Shown here: piece after piece, positions 46,453 to 57,705 of the stretch
Layout of the letters: each line of letters starts with the position of its first letter
Numbering within the stretch: position 1 is the stretch's first letter
Assembly (NCBI GenBank): GCA_004298505.1
Contig: SCRO01000093.1
Location: 35,485-99,484 of the forward strand
Direction: 5' to 3'
From: Rhodanobacter sp.
GTDB lineage: Bacteria > Pseudomonadota > Gammaproteobacteria > Xanthomonadales > Rhodanobacteraceae
Length of the DNA: 64,000 nt
Program-made: the position numbers and the translations under genes
Notes under the pieces: generated by a model
The model's input: the letters and a program-made list of their open reading frames with translations, nothing else
Database searches by the model: none
What the model was told of the DNA's origin: nothing

Positions 46453-48183
46453 ATGTCACAAACCGTACTCACCGACACCTTCTTCACCAACTTCGATCTC
46501 CACCCGCTGTTGCAGCAGGGTCTGGACGACAGCGGCTTCACCCGCTGCACGCCGATCCAGGAAATGACCCTGGCGCCGGCGCTGGCCGGCCGCGACGTCG
46601 CCGGCCAGGCACAGACTGGCACCGGCAAGACCTGCGCGTTTCTGGTCGCGTTGATGAATCGGCTGCTGACCACGCCCGCCGTGGCCGACCGCAAGGACAG
46701 CGATCCGCGTGCCCTCATCATCGCGCCGACCCGCGAGCTGGCGATCCAGATCGACAAGGACGCCCGCAGCATCGGTCAGCACACCGGGCTGAAGACTGTG
46801 CTGATCTATGGCGGTGTCGACTACGACAAGCAGCGCCAGCAACTGAAGGACGGCTGCGACATCATCATCGCCACTCCCGGCCGCCTGCTCGACTACCACA
46901 AGCAGGGCGTGTTCAGCCTCAACAGCGTCGAGGTGATGGTGATCGACGAGGCCGACCGCATGTTCGACCTCGGCTTCATCAAGGACGTGCGCTTCATCTT
47001 CCGCAAGCTGCCGCCGCGCGAGCAGCGCCAGGTACTGCTGTTCTCCGCCACACTGAGCCATCGCGTGCTGGAGCTGGCCTACGAGCACATGCACGAAGCC
47101 GAGAAGCTGGTGGTGGAGAGCGACCACGTTACCGCCGACAAGGTGCGCCAGACCGTCTACTTCCCGGCCAAGGAAGAAAAGATGCCGCTGCTGCTGAACC
47201 TGATCGATCAGCATAAGCCCACGCGCAGCATCATCTTCGTCAACACCAAGGCGGCCGCCGAGCGCGTCACCGAGCGGGTCCGGCGCCATGGTTGCCGCGT
47301 CGGCGCGATCTCCGGCGACGTGCCGCAGCTGAAGCGACAGAAGTTGATGCAGCGGTTCAAGGATGGTCAGCTCGACATCCTGGTGGCCACCGACGTGGCC
47401 GCGCGCGGGCTGCACATTCCCGCAGTCAGCCATGTCTTCAACTACGACCTGCCGCACGAGGCGGAGGATTACGTGCATCGGATCGGCCGCACCGCGCGGC
47501 TGGGCGCCGAGGGCGATGCGATCAGCTTCGCCTGCGACCTGTATGCGATGTCGCTGCCGGATATCGAGGCCTACATCGGCCAGAGCATCCCGGTGGCACC
47601 GATGGACCCGGCCTTGCTGGTGATGCCCAAGCCGCATGCGATCGACCCGGAGTTTGCCGCGAACGCCGCCGCCGACAGCGCTGCGTTCGGCGACGTGGTG
47701 CCGGCCCGGCCGGGCGAGAAGCCGCGTCGTGGCGGCCCGTCTGGTGGGCACAGCGGCAGCAGCGCGCGCAGTGCGCGCCCGCCGCGCGAGCGCAAGCCGG
47801 AGGTGACCGCAGCTGCGCCCGCGCTTGCGGCGGCCGAGCCCCAGGCCGAGGTGGCAGCGGCTGACGGTTCTGGAGCAACCGGCGCGGCAGCAACGCACAA
47901 GCCGCGGCGGCGCCGCGGCGGTCGCAATCGTCGGCGTGAAGGTGCGCCGACCGAGGGCATCGAGACCGCTGCCGAGCACACTGCTACCGTCAACGGCAAC
48001 CGCGCGCCGCGCGGCGAGCGGCGTCCCTCGCGCGAGCGCGCCGCCGCCGCCGAGGCCACCGGCACCCATCACAGCCGCCCGTCGCGGCAGGTAGCGGTGA
48101 CCTCCGGCAAGACCGGTGAACACGCGCATCCAAACAAGCCCGGGCTGTTCCGTCGCCTGACCCGGCTGTTTACCGGGCGGTAA
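46453..48183 (+). CDS. rhlB: DEAD-box RNA helicase RhlB
   Basis: A 576-residue DEAD-box helicase starting [11 protein letters not shown]. Motif I is [10 protein letters not shown] (51-60), motif II is D165-E-A-D in '[15 protein letters not shown]', motif III 'SATLSHR', motif VI '[12 protein letters not shown]'. The C-terminal 160 residues are a low-complexity Ala/Arg/Pro/Gly-rich tail that is longer than in E. coli RhlB (421). RhlB unwinds RNA for the degradosome and binds RNase E, often through such a tail. It stands downstream of divergent trxA/rho. It is bracketed by copies 2 and 3 of the palindromic element. Confidence 0.94.
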   Translation: MSQTVLTDTFFTNFDLHPLLQQGLDDSGFTRCTPIQEMTLAPALAGRDVAGQAQTGTGKTCAFLVALMNRLLTTPAVADRKDSDPRALIIAPTRELAIQIDKDARSIGQHTGLKTVLIYGGVDYDKQRQQLKDGCDIIIATPGRLLDYHKQGVFSLNSVEVMVIDEADRMFDLGFIKDVRFIFRKLPPREQRQVLLFSATLSHRVLELAYEHMHEAEKLVVESDHVTADKVRQTVYFPAKEEKMPLLLNLIDQHKPTRSIIFVNTKAAAERVTERVRRHGCRVGAISGDVPQLKRQKLMQRFKDGQLDILVATDVAARGLHIPAVSHVFNYDLPHEAEDYVHRIGRTARLGAEGDAISFACDLYAMSLPDIEAYIGQSIPVAPMDPALLVMPKPHAIDPEFAANAAADSAAFGDVVPARPGEKPRRGGPSGGHSGSSARSARPPRERKPEVTAAAPALAAAEPQAEVAAADGSGATGAAATHKPRRRRGGRNRRREGAPTEGIETAAEHTATVNGNRAPRGERRPSRERAAAAEATGTHHSRPSRQVAVTSGKTGEHAHPNKPGLFRRLTRLFTGR

Positions 48184-48287
48184 CCTCCGCCGATTCTTGG
48201 CCTATGGAACCGGGCCAGGAATCGGCGTTGTCTGTCCTCACACAGCCGAATTCTCGCCTCGACCACCAAAGTCCGACAGGCTGCCAG
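48184..48287 (-). mobile_element. Palindromic element, truncated variant copy 3
   Basis: Positions 48231-48287 read TCTGTCCTCACACAGCCG, then AATTCTCGCCTCGACCACC and AAAGTCCGACAGGCTGCCAG. This is the reverse complement of the left arm of copies 2 and 4. The left part (48184-48230) keeps degenerate pieces (CCGATTCTTGGCCTATGG, AGGAATCGGCG). Only one full arm remains and the terminal CTAG has become CCAG. It lies between the rhlB stop and ftsE. Confidence 0.75.
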
Positions 48288-48409
48288 GTCGGGCATACGC
48301 TGAATCGGCGCGGATCGGTCAGCCGCGAAAGTCCGCATCTTGCGGCCGGCTTCCCCTATCCTTGGCGCTTGGCACTTGGCATGACGACATCCAGGCGCGG
48401 GGACACGCG

Positions 48410-49087
48410 GTGATCCAGTTCGATCAAGTCAGCAAACGTTACGAGGGCGGCCACGAGGCGCTGTCGCAACTTTCGTTCGAGGTGCCTACCGGTGAGATGG
48501 CCTTCGTCACCGGCCATTCCGGGGCAGGCAAGAGCACGTTGCTCAAGCTGCTCGGCCTGATCGAGCGCCCATCGCATGGCGTGATCAGCATGGATGGCAA
48601 GAAACTCGCGAAGATCCGCGCCAGTGGCGTGCCGAAGTGGCGCCGGCAGATCGGCATGGTGTTCCAGGATCACCGGCTGCTGATGGATCGCAGCGTGTTC
48701 GCCAACGTCGAGTTGCCGCTGGTAATCGGCGCCATCGCGCGCGCCGAGCGCGGGCGGCGGGTGCGCGCGGCGCTGGAGAAGGTCGGCTTGCTGGCCTACG
48801 AGCGGCAGTTGCCGGCTACCTTGTCCGCCGGCGAGCAGCAGCGCGTCGGCATCGCCCGCGCGATCGTGGCGCGGCCGGCGCTGCTGATCGCCGACGAACC
48901 CACCGGCAACCTCGATCCGCAACTTGCGCTGGAAATCATGGGCCTGTTCGACGAGTTCCAGCAAGTCGGCACCACCGTGCTGGTGGCCAGCCACGACCTG
49001 CCGCTGATCAAGCGCATGAAGAAACGTGTGATCGTGCTTGATCACGGCCGGCTGGTCGCCGACCTGGCGGCGCAGGAGGTGTTGTGA
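48410..49087 (+). CDS. ftsE: Cell division ATP-binding protein FtsE
   Basis: A 225-residue ABC ATPase, starting at GTG 48410 (VIQFDQVSKRYEGGHEALSQLSFEV). Walker A 'GHSGAGKST', the ABC signature 'LSAGEQQRVGIARA' (canonical LSGGE has become LSAGE), Walker B 'LLIADEPTGNLDP' and the switch His in 'VLVASHDLPLI' are visible. With FtsX it forms the septal complex that activates peptidoglycan hydrolases through EnvC. It overlaps ftsX by 4 bases. Confidence 0.95.
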   Translation: MIQFDQVSKRYEGGHEALSQLSFEVPTGEMAFVTGHSGAGKSTLLKLLGLIERPSHGVISMDGKKLAKIRASGVPKWRRQIGMVFQDHRLLMDRSVFANVELPLVIGAIARAERGRRVRAALEKVGLLAYERQLPATLSAGEQQRVGIARAIVARPALLIADEPTGNLDPQLALEIMGLFDEFQQVGTTVLVASHDLPLIKRMKKRVIVLDHGRLVADLAAQEVL

Positions 49088-50058
49088 GCATGCCGCCGGA
49101 AACCGCGCACGCCGAAGCGCCGGTACGCAACGGGCACAGCCGCGGTCGCCGGTTCGCCAGTTGGCAGGAACATCATGGCTGGAGCGCGGCGGCGAGCCTG
49201 CGCCGGCTCGCGGCGCGGCCACTGGGCAGCCTGTTGACGATCGCCGTGATGGGCCTGGCGCTGGCCTTGCCGCTGGCGTTCTATCTGCTGCTGGGCAACG
49301 TGCAGAAACTCGGCGATGCGCTGGGCCAGGCCCAGGCAATCAGCGTGTTTCTCAAGCCGGATCAAGCGGCGCAGCAGGCGCAACTGCTGGCCAGGCAACT
49401 TCGCGCGCGCCCCGAACTGGCCGCTGTCACGATCAAGACCCCACAACAGGGCATGGACGAACTGGCGAAAATGCAAGGCTTCTCCGGCGCCGTGCAGACG
49501 TTGGGCGACAACCCGTTGCCGTATGTGCTGCAGCTGCAACCTCGCGCCGATGCCAGCGCCCGCACGCTGGAGCAACTGGTGACGGACGTGCGCACGCTGC
49601 GCAGTGTCGACCTGGTGCAGGACAGCGGACAATGGCGGCAGCGGCTGGAGGCTCTGTTGGGCGTCGGCAACCGGGTGGTGCTGATCCTCGCCTCGTTGCT
49701 GGCGCTGGCGGCCTTGTTGGTGGTCGGCAATACCGTGCGCGTGGATATCGCCAGCCGCAGCGAGGAAATCAGCGTGCTGCTGCTGGTCGGTGCCGGCAAG
49801 GCCTTCGTGCGTCGGCCGTACCTATACGCGGGCATTTGGTATGGCCTGTTCAGCGGCATCCTTGCCGCTGCGCTGGCGGTATCGATCGAGTTGGCGCTGG
49901 CGGCGCCAGTGGCGCGGCTGGGCCAGGCGTATGACGGCCAATTGCATGTGGGCGGCCTGCCACCGTGGCTGCTGCTGGCCGTGCCGCTGGTGGCGGCGCT
50001 GCTGGGCTGGCTCGGCGCGCGGCTGGTCAGTGCGTGGCAACTGCGCAAGCTGGCGTGA
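49084..50058 (+). CDS. ftsX: Cell division permease FtsX
   Basis: A 324-residue membrane protein beginning at GTG 49084. It has a cytoplasmic N-terminus, one helix around residues 48-72 (LLTIAVMGLALALPLAFYLLLG), a periplasmic domain of about 100 residues ('LPYVLQLQPRADASARTLEQLVTDVRTL') that in other species contacts EnvC, and three more helices. 'NTVRVDIASRSEEISVLLLVGAGKAFVRRPYLYAGIWYGLFSG' is the FtsX signature. A plausible EnvC (60.4-61.6 kb) is encoded in the same window. Confidence 0.95.
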   Translation: MSMPPETAHAEAPVRNGHSRGRRFASWQEHHGWSAAASLRRLAARPLGSLLTIAVMGLALALPLAFYLLLGNVQKLGDALGQAQAISVFLKPDQAAQQAQLLARQLRARPELAAVTIKTPQQGMDELAKMQGFSGAVQTLGDNPLPYVLQLQPRADASARTLEQLVTDVRTLRSVDLVQDSGQWRQRLEALLGVGNRVVLILASLLALAALLVVGNTVRVDIASRSEEISVLLLVGAGKAFVRRPYLYAGIWYGLFSGILAAALAVSIELALAAPVARLGQAYDGQLHVGGLPPWLLLAVPLVAALLGWLGARLVSAWQLRKLA

Positions 50059-50196
50059 TGGTTTGTCGGCGCGGTGGCGTGAATCGCAGCAGTCGAGACT
50101 GCCGCCGTGCATTATCCACTTATGACAACGTGCGCGAGGCGCGTGCGTACAGGTTCACCTGGCAGAACGCCGCTGGTCAGCGGGATGAATTGAGGC

Positions 50197-51063
50197 ATGA
50201 GTGCAAACATGAGTAGGCGGCTGCTGACCGAGGCGCCACGCGTGCTGGTGGTCGACGGTTCGCGCGTGGTGCGCAAGTTGATCAGTCGCGTGCTGAAAGA
50301 CGAGCTGCCCGGTGTCGAGGTGGTCGCCTGCGACAGCGGCGAGCAAGCGCAGCAGCTGCTGGGTGAGGGTGCATTCGACTTCATCACCATCGCGCTGCGC
50401 CTGCCCGACATGGATGGGTTGGAGCTGGCGCAATTCGTGCGCGAGTCGGCAACGCAGGCCTACCTACCGATCGTGGTGGTTTCCGGCGATGTCGAGGATC
50501 GCCTGCACCGGCGTTCGCTGGGCGAACACGTCACCGACTATTTCGACAAGTCACTGGGCTTCCAGGCGCTGGCCGAGTTCATTCGTGGCTACGTCAGCCC
50601 GCAGGCAAGCGCCGAGGGCACCGTGCTGTACGTCGAGGACAGTCGGGTGGTGGCGCTGGCCACGCGGCGCATGCTGGAAAAGATCGGGCTGGCCGTGCGC
50701 CATGTGGTCAGCGCGGAAGATGCGATCGCCCTGCTCGAGACCGACCGCGCGCTGGGCTGGATCGGCGCCGATGCGGTATTGACCGACGTCAGCCTGAAAG
50801 GTGCATTGACCGGCGGCGATCTGCTTGAGCACATCCGCAACGAGTTCGGCTACGACAAGGGCCGCCTGCCGGTGCTGGTAATGACCGGCGATGAGAACCC
50901 GGCCAACCAGGTCGCGTTGATACGCGCCGGCGCCAACGACCTGGTCGAGAAGCCGGTCGAGGAGAAGCTGCTGATCACCAAGCTGCTGTTCCAGTTGCGC
51001 GTGGCGCGACATCTGCGCGAGCGTGGGCAGGCCGACCGCGAGCCGGCTGAAAGGGACGCATGA
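50197..51063 (+). CDS. Two-receiver response regulator with a degenerate first receiver
   Basis: A 288-residue protein made of two CheY-like domains (about 15-130 and 140-265) and no output domain. Domain 1 has '[18 protein letters not shown]' and '[20 protein letters not shown]'. The phospho-Asp position is Ala66 and one acidic-pocket residue is Gly, so it cannot be phosphorylated in the usual way. Domain 2 has '[17 protein letters not shown]', Asp197 in 'VLTDVSLKG' and Lys in 'LVEKPVEEK', so it looks competent. It probably acts by protein contact. The start could be the ATG at 50209. It overlaps ung by 4 bases. Confidence 0.88.
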   Translation: MSANMSRRLLTEAPRVLVVDGSRVVRKLISRVLKDELPGVEVVACDSGEQAQQLLGEGAFDFITIALRLPDMDGLELAQFVRESATQAYLPIVVVSGDVEDRLHRRSLGEHVTDYFDKSLGFQALAEFIRGYVSPQASAEGTVLYVEDSRVVALATRRMLEKIGLAVRHVVSAEDAIALLETDRALGWIGADAVLTDVSLKGALTGGDLLEHIRNEFGYDKGRLPVLVMTGDENPANQVALIRAGANDLVEKPVEEKLLITKLLFQLRVARHLRERGQADREPAERDA

Positions 51064-51746
51064 GCGAGAGCGTGGTCAAGTTGGAGCCGTCGTGGAAGGC
51101 GCGTATCGGCGATTACCTGCAACGGCCCGAGATGCGCGCCTTGTCGAACTTTCTGCGCGCCGAGAAGCAGGCCGGCAAGAAGATTTATCCGCCTGGCGCG
51201 GAGATTTTCGCGGCGTTTGCGCACACGCCGTTCGACGCGGTGCGGGTGGTGATCCTGGGCCAGGATCCCTACCACGGCACCGGCCAGGCGCACGGCCTGT
51301 GTTTTTCGGTGCGCCCCGGCGTGCGGGTGCCGCCGTCGCTGGACAACATCTTCAAGGAGATCCGGCGCGATCTCGGCATCGCCCGTCCCGGCCACGGCTG
51401 CCTCACCGCCTGGGCCGAGCGCGGCGTGCTCTTGCTCAACAGCGTGCTGACGGTGGAAGAAGGGCGCGCCGGTGCGCATGCGAACCGGGGCTGGGAGGGC
51501 TTCACCGACGCGGCGATCGAGGCATTGAATCGCGAGCGCGAAAGCCTGGTGTTCCTGTTGTGGGGATCGTACGCGCAGCGCAAAGGTGCGTTGATCGACG
51601 GCAACCGCCATTGCGTGCTGCGCTCGGTGCACCCCTCACCGCTGTCGGCCCATCGGGGGTTCCTCGGCTGTGGGCATTTCTCTGCAGCGAACCGCTATCT
51701 CGAGGCGCATGGCCAGGCACCGGTGGACTGGTCGCTGCCGGCGTGA
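51060..51746 (+). CDS. ung: Uracil-DNA glycosylase
   Basis: A 228-residue family 1 uracil-DNA glycosylase. The catalytic Asp69 lies in '[22 protein letters not shown]', followed by '[19 protein letters not shown]', 'LLWGSYAQ' and the catalytic His in '[15 protein letters not shown]'. It excises uracil from DNA as the first step of base excision repair. Its ATG overlaps the response regulator stop (ATGA), so the two are co-translated, though no functional link is obvious. Confidence 0.96.
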   Translation: MSESVVKLEPSWKARIGDYLQRPEMRALSNFLRAEKQAGKKIYPPGAEIFAAFAHTPFDAVRVVILGQDPYHGTGQAHGLCFSVRPGVRVPPSLDNIFKEIRRDLGIARPGHGCLTAWAERGVLLLNSVLTVEEGRAGAHANRGWEGFTDAAIEALNRERESLVFLLWGSYAQRKGALIDGNRHCVLRSVHPSPLSAHRGFLGCGHFSAANRYLEAHGQAPVDWSLPA

Positions 51747-51880
51747 GGTGGTTGTTCGCGCCGCGCGGATCGCGCCGGGGCCAGCTGAACGTCCGCCCGC
51801 ATGCGCAGCAGGTTCGCGTGTGACTTGCCGGAGGTGTCGAGCGGCGGGCACTTGCCCGCGCGAGCGGCGCCAAGTGCGGC

Positions 51881-52675
51881 TTAATCAGATGCCTGCGCCG
51901 ACCTTCCGCGTTGTCGACCCACCAGTACGTGCCGCAGATGAGTCTTCGCGCGAGCGACCGCGTCAGCCAGATCGTCGCCATTGGCGATACCGGCGGCGAT
52001 GCCGGCCGAAAGCATGCAGCCGGTACCGTGCAGATGATCGGTGGCGACCCACGGGGCGGCAAAGCGTTGCGTACCTTGCGCGCTGACCAGCAGGTCGATC
52101 GCTTCAGGCAGGGCCGCATGGCCGCCTTTCATCAATACCGCCCGCGGCCCGAACGCGAGCAGGGCGCGACCCTGCGCCAGCATCTCCGGCTCGCTGCGGG
52201 CGCATGGCGCGTCTAGCAAGGCGGCCGCCTCGGCCAGGTTGGGCGTGAGGCAATCGACCAGTGGCAGCAGACGCAAACGCAGCAGATCCAGTGCCGTGAC
52301 GTCCAGCAGCCGCGTCCCTGAAGTGGCCACCAGTACCGGATCCAGGATGGCAAATGGCGGTCGTCTGCGTGCCAGCTGTTTTGCCACGCCGGCGACGATT
52401 CCGGCGTTGCCCAGCATGCCGATTTTGACCGCATCGATGCTCATCTCGTCGAACACCGCGTCCAGTTGCGCCTGCACCATCGTCGCTGGCATCAGCTGCA
52501 TGGCGTGGACGCCGTTGCTGTTCTGGGCGGTGACCGCGGTGACCACGCTGGCGCCGTCAACGCCGAACGCGGCAAACGTCTTCAGGTCGGCCTGAAGGCC
52601 GGCACCGCCGCATGCATCAGAGCCGGCGATGGACAATGCGTGCTTCAAGACGGGGCGCCAGCGCGCGTCACCCAT
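51881..52675 (-). CDS. thiD: Hydroxymethylpyrimidine/phosphomethylpyrimidine kinase
   Basis: A 264-residue ribokinase-fold kinase: 'ALSIAGSDACGGAGLQADLKTFAAFGVDGASVVTAVTAQNS' at the N-terminus, 'AVKIGMLGNAGIV', 'ILDPVLVATSG', and the catalytic anion hole 'DHLHGTGCMLSAGIAAGIANG'. It phosphorylates HMP twice to HMP-PP, the pyrimidine half of thiamin. The start ATG 52675 lies inside the end of the broken thiF frame. It is the last gene of the thiC-led operon. Confidence 0.94.
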   Translation of the reverse strand: MGDARWRPVLKHALSIAGSDACGGAGLQADLKTFAAFGVDGASVVTAVTAQNSNGVHAMQLMPATMVQAQLDAVFDEMSIDAVKIGMLGNAGIVAGVAKQLARRRPPFAILDPVLVATSGTRLLDVTALDLLRLRLLPLVDCLTPNLAEAAALLDAPCARSEPEMLAQGRALLAFGPRAVLMKGGHAALPEAIDLLVSAQGTQRFAAPWVATDHLHGTGCMLSAGIAAGIANGDDLADAVARAKTHLRHVLVGRQRGRSAQASD

Positions 52676-52827
52676 GCAAGATGATCGAATCCATGCCATT
52701 GCAGCCTCCGCGCAGCACCGGACAGCTCAAGTCCGCCAGCGCTCACCACCAGCACGCGTGCGAGCCGGGCCTGGCCGGTCACGCCGATGTCGGGCAACGC
52801 GATCTGGCGCGCGTAACGATCGTTCAT
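52645..52827 (-). pseudogene. Truncated thiF/moeB-type E1-like adenylyltransferase gene
   Basis: A 60-residue frame starts [22 protein letters not shown], the unmistakable start of the ThiF/MoeB/HesA family ('RYsRQi.LPeiG..GQ.rL'). It then reads VLVVSAGGLELS where the nucleotide-binding GAGGLG is expected and ends about 25 residues later. Full-length members have 245-380 residues. The gene is thus reduced to its N-terminus, fused to the thiD leader region. Its ATG overlaps the thiE stop, so it may still carry ribosomes into thiD. Its loss removes the enzyme that normally adenylates ThiS. Confidence 0.75.
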
Positions 52828-53432
52828 GCGCGCGCGCCGGTGGCGGCGATCCAGTTCGCGACGCGTGCGGATGGATCGGGGTGCCGGGTCACGTCGCTGA
52901 CCATGGCGACGCAATCCGCGCCCGCCTCGAAACAGCCGGCGGCGCGTTCCAGCGTGATGCCGCCGATCGCCACCAGCGGCCGGTTGCCGACCAGGCGCTT
53001 CCAGACGTCGAGGCGTGGCAGCCCCTGCGGTGCCCACGGCATCTGCTTGAGCGTGGTCGGGTAGATCGGGCCCAGCGCCACGTAGTCGGGCGTGTGCGCC
53101 AGCGCGTTATCCAGTTCGGCGCGGTCGTGGGTGCTGATGCCGAGCTTCGCACCGCGCGCACGGATCGCTTTCAGGTCGGCGCTGGCCAGGTCCTGCTGAC
53201 CGAGGTGGATGAAGTCGGCGCCTTCGTCGAGCGCGATCTGCCAGTGGTCGTTGACTACCAGCTGTATCTGCCGCGAACGGCAGATCGCCCGTGCGGCACG
53301 CACTTCGAGGCGGACCACCTGCGGCGGCCGTTCCTTGATGCGCAACTGGACCAGTTCAACGCCGAGTGGAGCCAGTCGATGCACCCAGTCGGCGCTGTCC
53401 ACGATCGGGTAGAACCTCGGCCAGGCGCTCAT
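52824..53432 (-). CDS. thiE: Thiamine-phosphate synthase
   Basis: A 202-residue TIM-barrel enzyme: '[27 protein letters not shown]', '[25 protein letters not shown]', '[15 protein letters not shown]', '[17 protein letters not shown]' and '[29 protein letters not shown]'. It joins HMP-PP and thiazole phosphate to make thiamin phosphate. The start overlaps the thiG stop by 4 bases and the stop overlaps the thiF-fragment start by 4 bases. Confidence 0.93.
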   Translation of the reverse strand: MSAWPRFYPIVDSADWVHRLAPLGVELVQLRIKERPPQVVRLEVRAARAICRSRQIQLVVNDHWQIALDEGADFIHLGQQDLASADLKAIRARGAKLGISTHDRAELDNALAHTPDYVALGPIYPTTLKQMPWAPQGLPRLDVWKRLVGNRPLVAIGGITLERAAGCFEAGADCVAMVSDVTRHPDPSARVANWIAATGARA

Positions 53433-54199
53433 GGCAGCCACGCCCTGCCCGGTACGGGCGTCGAGGGCGCGGCCAGGTCGCGTGACTCCATCGGCTGCGC
53501 CTCGAAACCGGCGCGGCCTGCCTCGATCGCGCGGGCAAACGCCGCGGCCATGGCCACCGGGTCGCCGGCCAGTGCCACTGCGGTGTTCAGCAACACCGCG
53601 TCGAAGCCCAGCTCCATCGCTTCCACGGCGTGGGATGGCCGCCCGATGCCGGCGTCGACGATCAGCGGCACGTCAGGGAAATGTGCGCGCAGCGCACGCA
53701 GGCCGAAGACGTTGTTCAGGCCGCGGCCACTGCCGATCGGCGCGCCCCATGGCATCAGCACGCGGCAGCCGGCCTGCAGCAGACGATCGGCCACCACCAG
53801 GTCCTCGGTGGTGTACGGGAACACCTCGAAGCCGTCCGCACACAATTGGGCCGCCGCTTCGACCAGGCCGAACACGTCCGGCTGCAGCGTGTCGGCGTCG
53901 CCGATCACTTCGAGCTTGATCCACGCCGTCTGGAAGATGTCGCGGGCCATCTGCGCGGTAGTCACCGCTTCCTTCACCGAATGGCAGCCTGCGGTGTTCG
54001 GCAGCACGCGCACGCCGAGCTCGCCGATCAGCGACCAGAAGCCTTGGCCGCTGCGCTGGCCGCCGCCTTCGCGCCGCAACGACACGGTGACCACGTCGGT
54101 GCCCGAGGCGCGTACCGCGTCGGCAAGCAGCGCCGGCGAGGGGTAGCGGGCGCTGCCCAGCAGCAGGCGCGATTCAAGTTCGATGCCATAGAGATTCAT
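53429..54199 (-). CDS. thiG: Thiazole synthase
   Basis: A 256-residue barrel. It has '[32 protein letters not shown]', '[16 protein letters not shown]' with the Schiff-base Lys, '[19 protein letters not shown]' and '[43 protein letters not shown]'. It builds the thiazole phosphate ring from deoxyxylulose phosphate, dehydroglycine (from ThiO) and ThiS-thiocarboxylate. It follows thiS by 3 bp on the minus strand. Confidence 0.95.
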   Translation of the reverse strand: MNLYGIELESRLLLGSARYPSPALLADAVRASGTDVVTVSLRREGGGQRSGQGFWSLIGELGVRVLPNTAGCHSVKEAVTTAQMARDIFQTAWIKLEVIGDADTLQPDVFGLVEAAAQLCADGFEVFPYTTEDLVVADRLLQAGCRVLMPWGAPIGSGRGLNNVFGLRALRAHFPDVPLIVDAGIGRPSHAVEAMELGFDAVLLNTAVALAGDPVAMAAAFARAIEAGRAGFEAQPMESRDLAAPSTPVPGRAWLP

Positions 54200-54202
54200 C
54201 GC

Positions 54203-54400
54203 TCAGCCACCCTGCATCGGCGCGAGGATTTCCAGTGCATCGTCTTCTTTCAGCACGGTGGTGTCGCGACGGTGGGTGGGCACGAACACACCGTTGAGTG
54301 CGGTCGCGACGATGGCCTGCTGGTAGTCGAGTACGTCCAGCGCCTGGGCCATGGTGGTGGCGTGCACCTCCCGGGCGACGCCGTTCACGAGGATATGCAT
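54203..54400 (-). CDS. thiS: Sulfur carrier protein ThiS
   Basis: A 65-residue ubiquitin-like protein starting MHILVNGVAREV and ending in the essential Gly-Gly after 'LEILAPMQ'. The C-terminal Gly becomes a thiocarboxylate after adenylation by ThiF and sulfur transfer. It overlaps the end of thiO by 16 bases. Because thiF in this operon is broken, another E1-like enzyme (for example MoeB) would have to activate it. Confidence 0.93.
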   Translation of the reverse strand: MHILVNGVAREVHATTMAQALDVLDYQQAIVATALNGVFVPTHRRDTTVLKEDDALEILAPMQGG

Positions 54401-55374
54401 GAGGATGCCTGCGAAGTATTGGGGAAGAGGATCTGCGCTGCCTGCCGCGCAACCGCCGGGGCGAGCAGGAAGCCGTGCCGATAGAGTCCGTTGACATGGA
54501 GGGTGCGGCCGTGTCGAAACACGCGCGGCAGGTTGTCGGGAAAGGCCGGGCGCACGCCCACGCCCAGCTCCAGGATCTCGGCTTCGGCGAACGCCGGATG
54601 CAGGGCGTACGCGGCATTGAGGATATCCATCGCCGAGCGCACGCTGACCGGACCGTGACTGTCGTTTTCCAGCAGCGTGCCGCCGAGCATGAAGATGCCC
54701 TCGCCACGCGGTACCACGTACACACCGAAGCGCGGATGCAGCAGGCGCAGCGTGCGTGAGAGCTGGATTTCGGGCGCGCGCACCATGATCATTTCGCCGC
54801 GAACGCCGCGCAGATCCTTGAGCGTGTCGCGTGCGGCAATCCCGCGGCAGTCGATCACCTGATCCGCGTCCAGGCGTGCGGCATCGGCGTCCACGCCGTA
54901 GCGGATCGACACGCCGATGGCGTTCAACCGTGCAGCAAGTGCCTGCAGCGCGCGGCGTGGATCGAGGTGGGCCTCCTCCGGGAAGAACAGGCCTTGCTGA
55001 AAACGTCCGGCCAACTCCGGTTCCAGTGCGCCGATCTGGCGGGCGTCCACGGACTCGAAGCGTTCGGTGCGTCGGCCGAACAAGCCCAGCTCGCCAACAT
55101 CGCGACCGGCGGCGACGACCAGGGTGCCGCGGCACACGGTGCCCTCGAAATGCTGCTGCCACCACGCGATGGCGGCGGCCCCCAGCACGGCCACCTGTGG
55201 CTCGGCCGTGGCCTGTTCGCACCACGGCGCCAGCATGCCGCCGGCGAACCAGGCGCAGGCCAGAGTGCCCAATCGCTCTGCACGCTCGACGATCTCGATC
55301 CGGGCACCACGCCCGGCCAGTTCCACGGCCGTGACCAAGCCGGCCACGCCGGCGCCGATGATGGTGATACGCAT
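54385..55374 (-). CDS. thiO: Glycine oxidase ThiO
   Basis: A 329-residue FAD enzyme of the DAO family: 'ITIIGAGVAGLVTAVELAGRGARIEIVERAE' at the start, 'CAWFAGGMLAPWCEQ', 'VIDCRGIAARD' and 'LHVNGLYRHGFLLAPAVARQAAQIL' (the FAD-binding C-terminus). It oxidises glycine to dehydroglycine for thiazole formation. It replaces the ThiH route in organisms using the ThiO path. It starts 5 bp after the thiC stop. Confidence 0.92.
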   Translation of the reverse strand: MRITIIGAGVAGLVTAVELAGRGARIEIVERAERLGTLACAWFAGGMLAPWCEQATAEPQVAVLGAAAIAWWQQHFEGTVCRGTLVVAAGRDVGELGLFGRRTERFESVDARQIGALEPELAGRFQQGLFFPEEAHLDPRRALQALAARLNAIGVSIRYGVDADAARLDADQVIDCRGIAARDTLKDLRGVRGEMIMVRAPEIQLSRTLRLLHPRFGVYVVPRGEGIFMLGGTLLENDSHGPVSVRSAMDILNAAYALHPAFAEAEILELGVGVRPAFPDNLPRVFRHGRTLHVNGLYRHGFLLAPAVARQAAQILFPNTSQASSCISS

Positions 55375-55379
55375 GGCAT

Positions 55380-57397
<2,018 letters not shown>

Positions 57398-57404
57398 ACG
57401 GCGC

Positions 57405-57433
57405 AGGATGGCGGTGTATGCGGGTGCTGTCAA
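57405..57433 (-). promoter_or_regulatory. Candidate sigma-70 promoter of the thiC operon
   Basis: On the minus strand TTGACA (57428-57433) is followed by a 17-base spacer and CATCCT (57405-57410), just before the TPP riboswitch. The -35 is perfect but the -10 is poor, matching at only the second and last positions. Position fits the start of a riboswitch-bearing transcript. Confidence 0.45.
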
Positions 57434-57572
57434 GCCGAATCGGGCCATTTTGCCCACTGTGAAGTTGTTCATGCGACGTTGCACGACAATCGTGCAGATA
57501 GCCGCACAGGCTAATGACGATGACGCTGCGTGAACGGCGCTTGAGGCAAACGCCGGTGCCCACAACGCCTGC

Positions 57573-57601
57573 TGGACAGTGCTTTCATATATGTGTACTA
57601 T
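57573..57601 (+). promoter_or_regulatory. Candidate sigma-70 promoter of rpoH, overlapped by a small palindrome
   Basis: TGGACA (57573-57578), a 17-base spacer, and TACTAT (57596-57601) resemble a vegetative promoter about 105 bp before the rpoH start. The palindrome TGTACT-ATAC-AGTACA (57594-57609) covers the -10 and could be an operator. Confidence 0.5.
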
Positions 57602-57649
57602 ACAGTACATTAATGCTCGATTTCGTTCCGGATCGAACCAATCGCGGCT

Positions 57650-57676
57650 TTAGCACTCCAACCATCCGAGTGCTAA
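57650..57676 (+). promoter_or_regulatory. CIRCE operator (HrcA binding site) in the rpoH leader
   Basis: TTAGCACTC, a 9-base spacer, then GAGTGCTAA is a perfect match to the CIRCE consensus. It lies 30 bp before the rpoH ATG and downstream of the candidate promoter. HrcA, the repressor of groESL and hrcA-grpE-dnaK in many bacteria, binds this element. Its position suggests HrcA represses rpoH here. Confidence 0.93.
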
Positions 57677-57705
57677 ACTTCGACGTCATGCAGGAGATTT
57701 CATCC

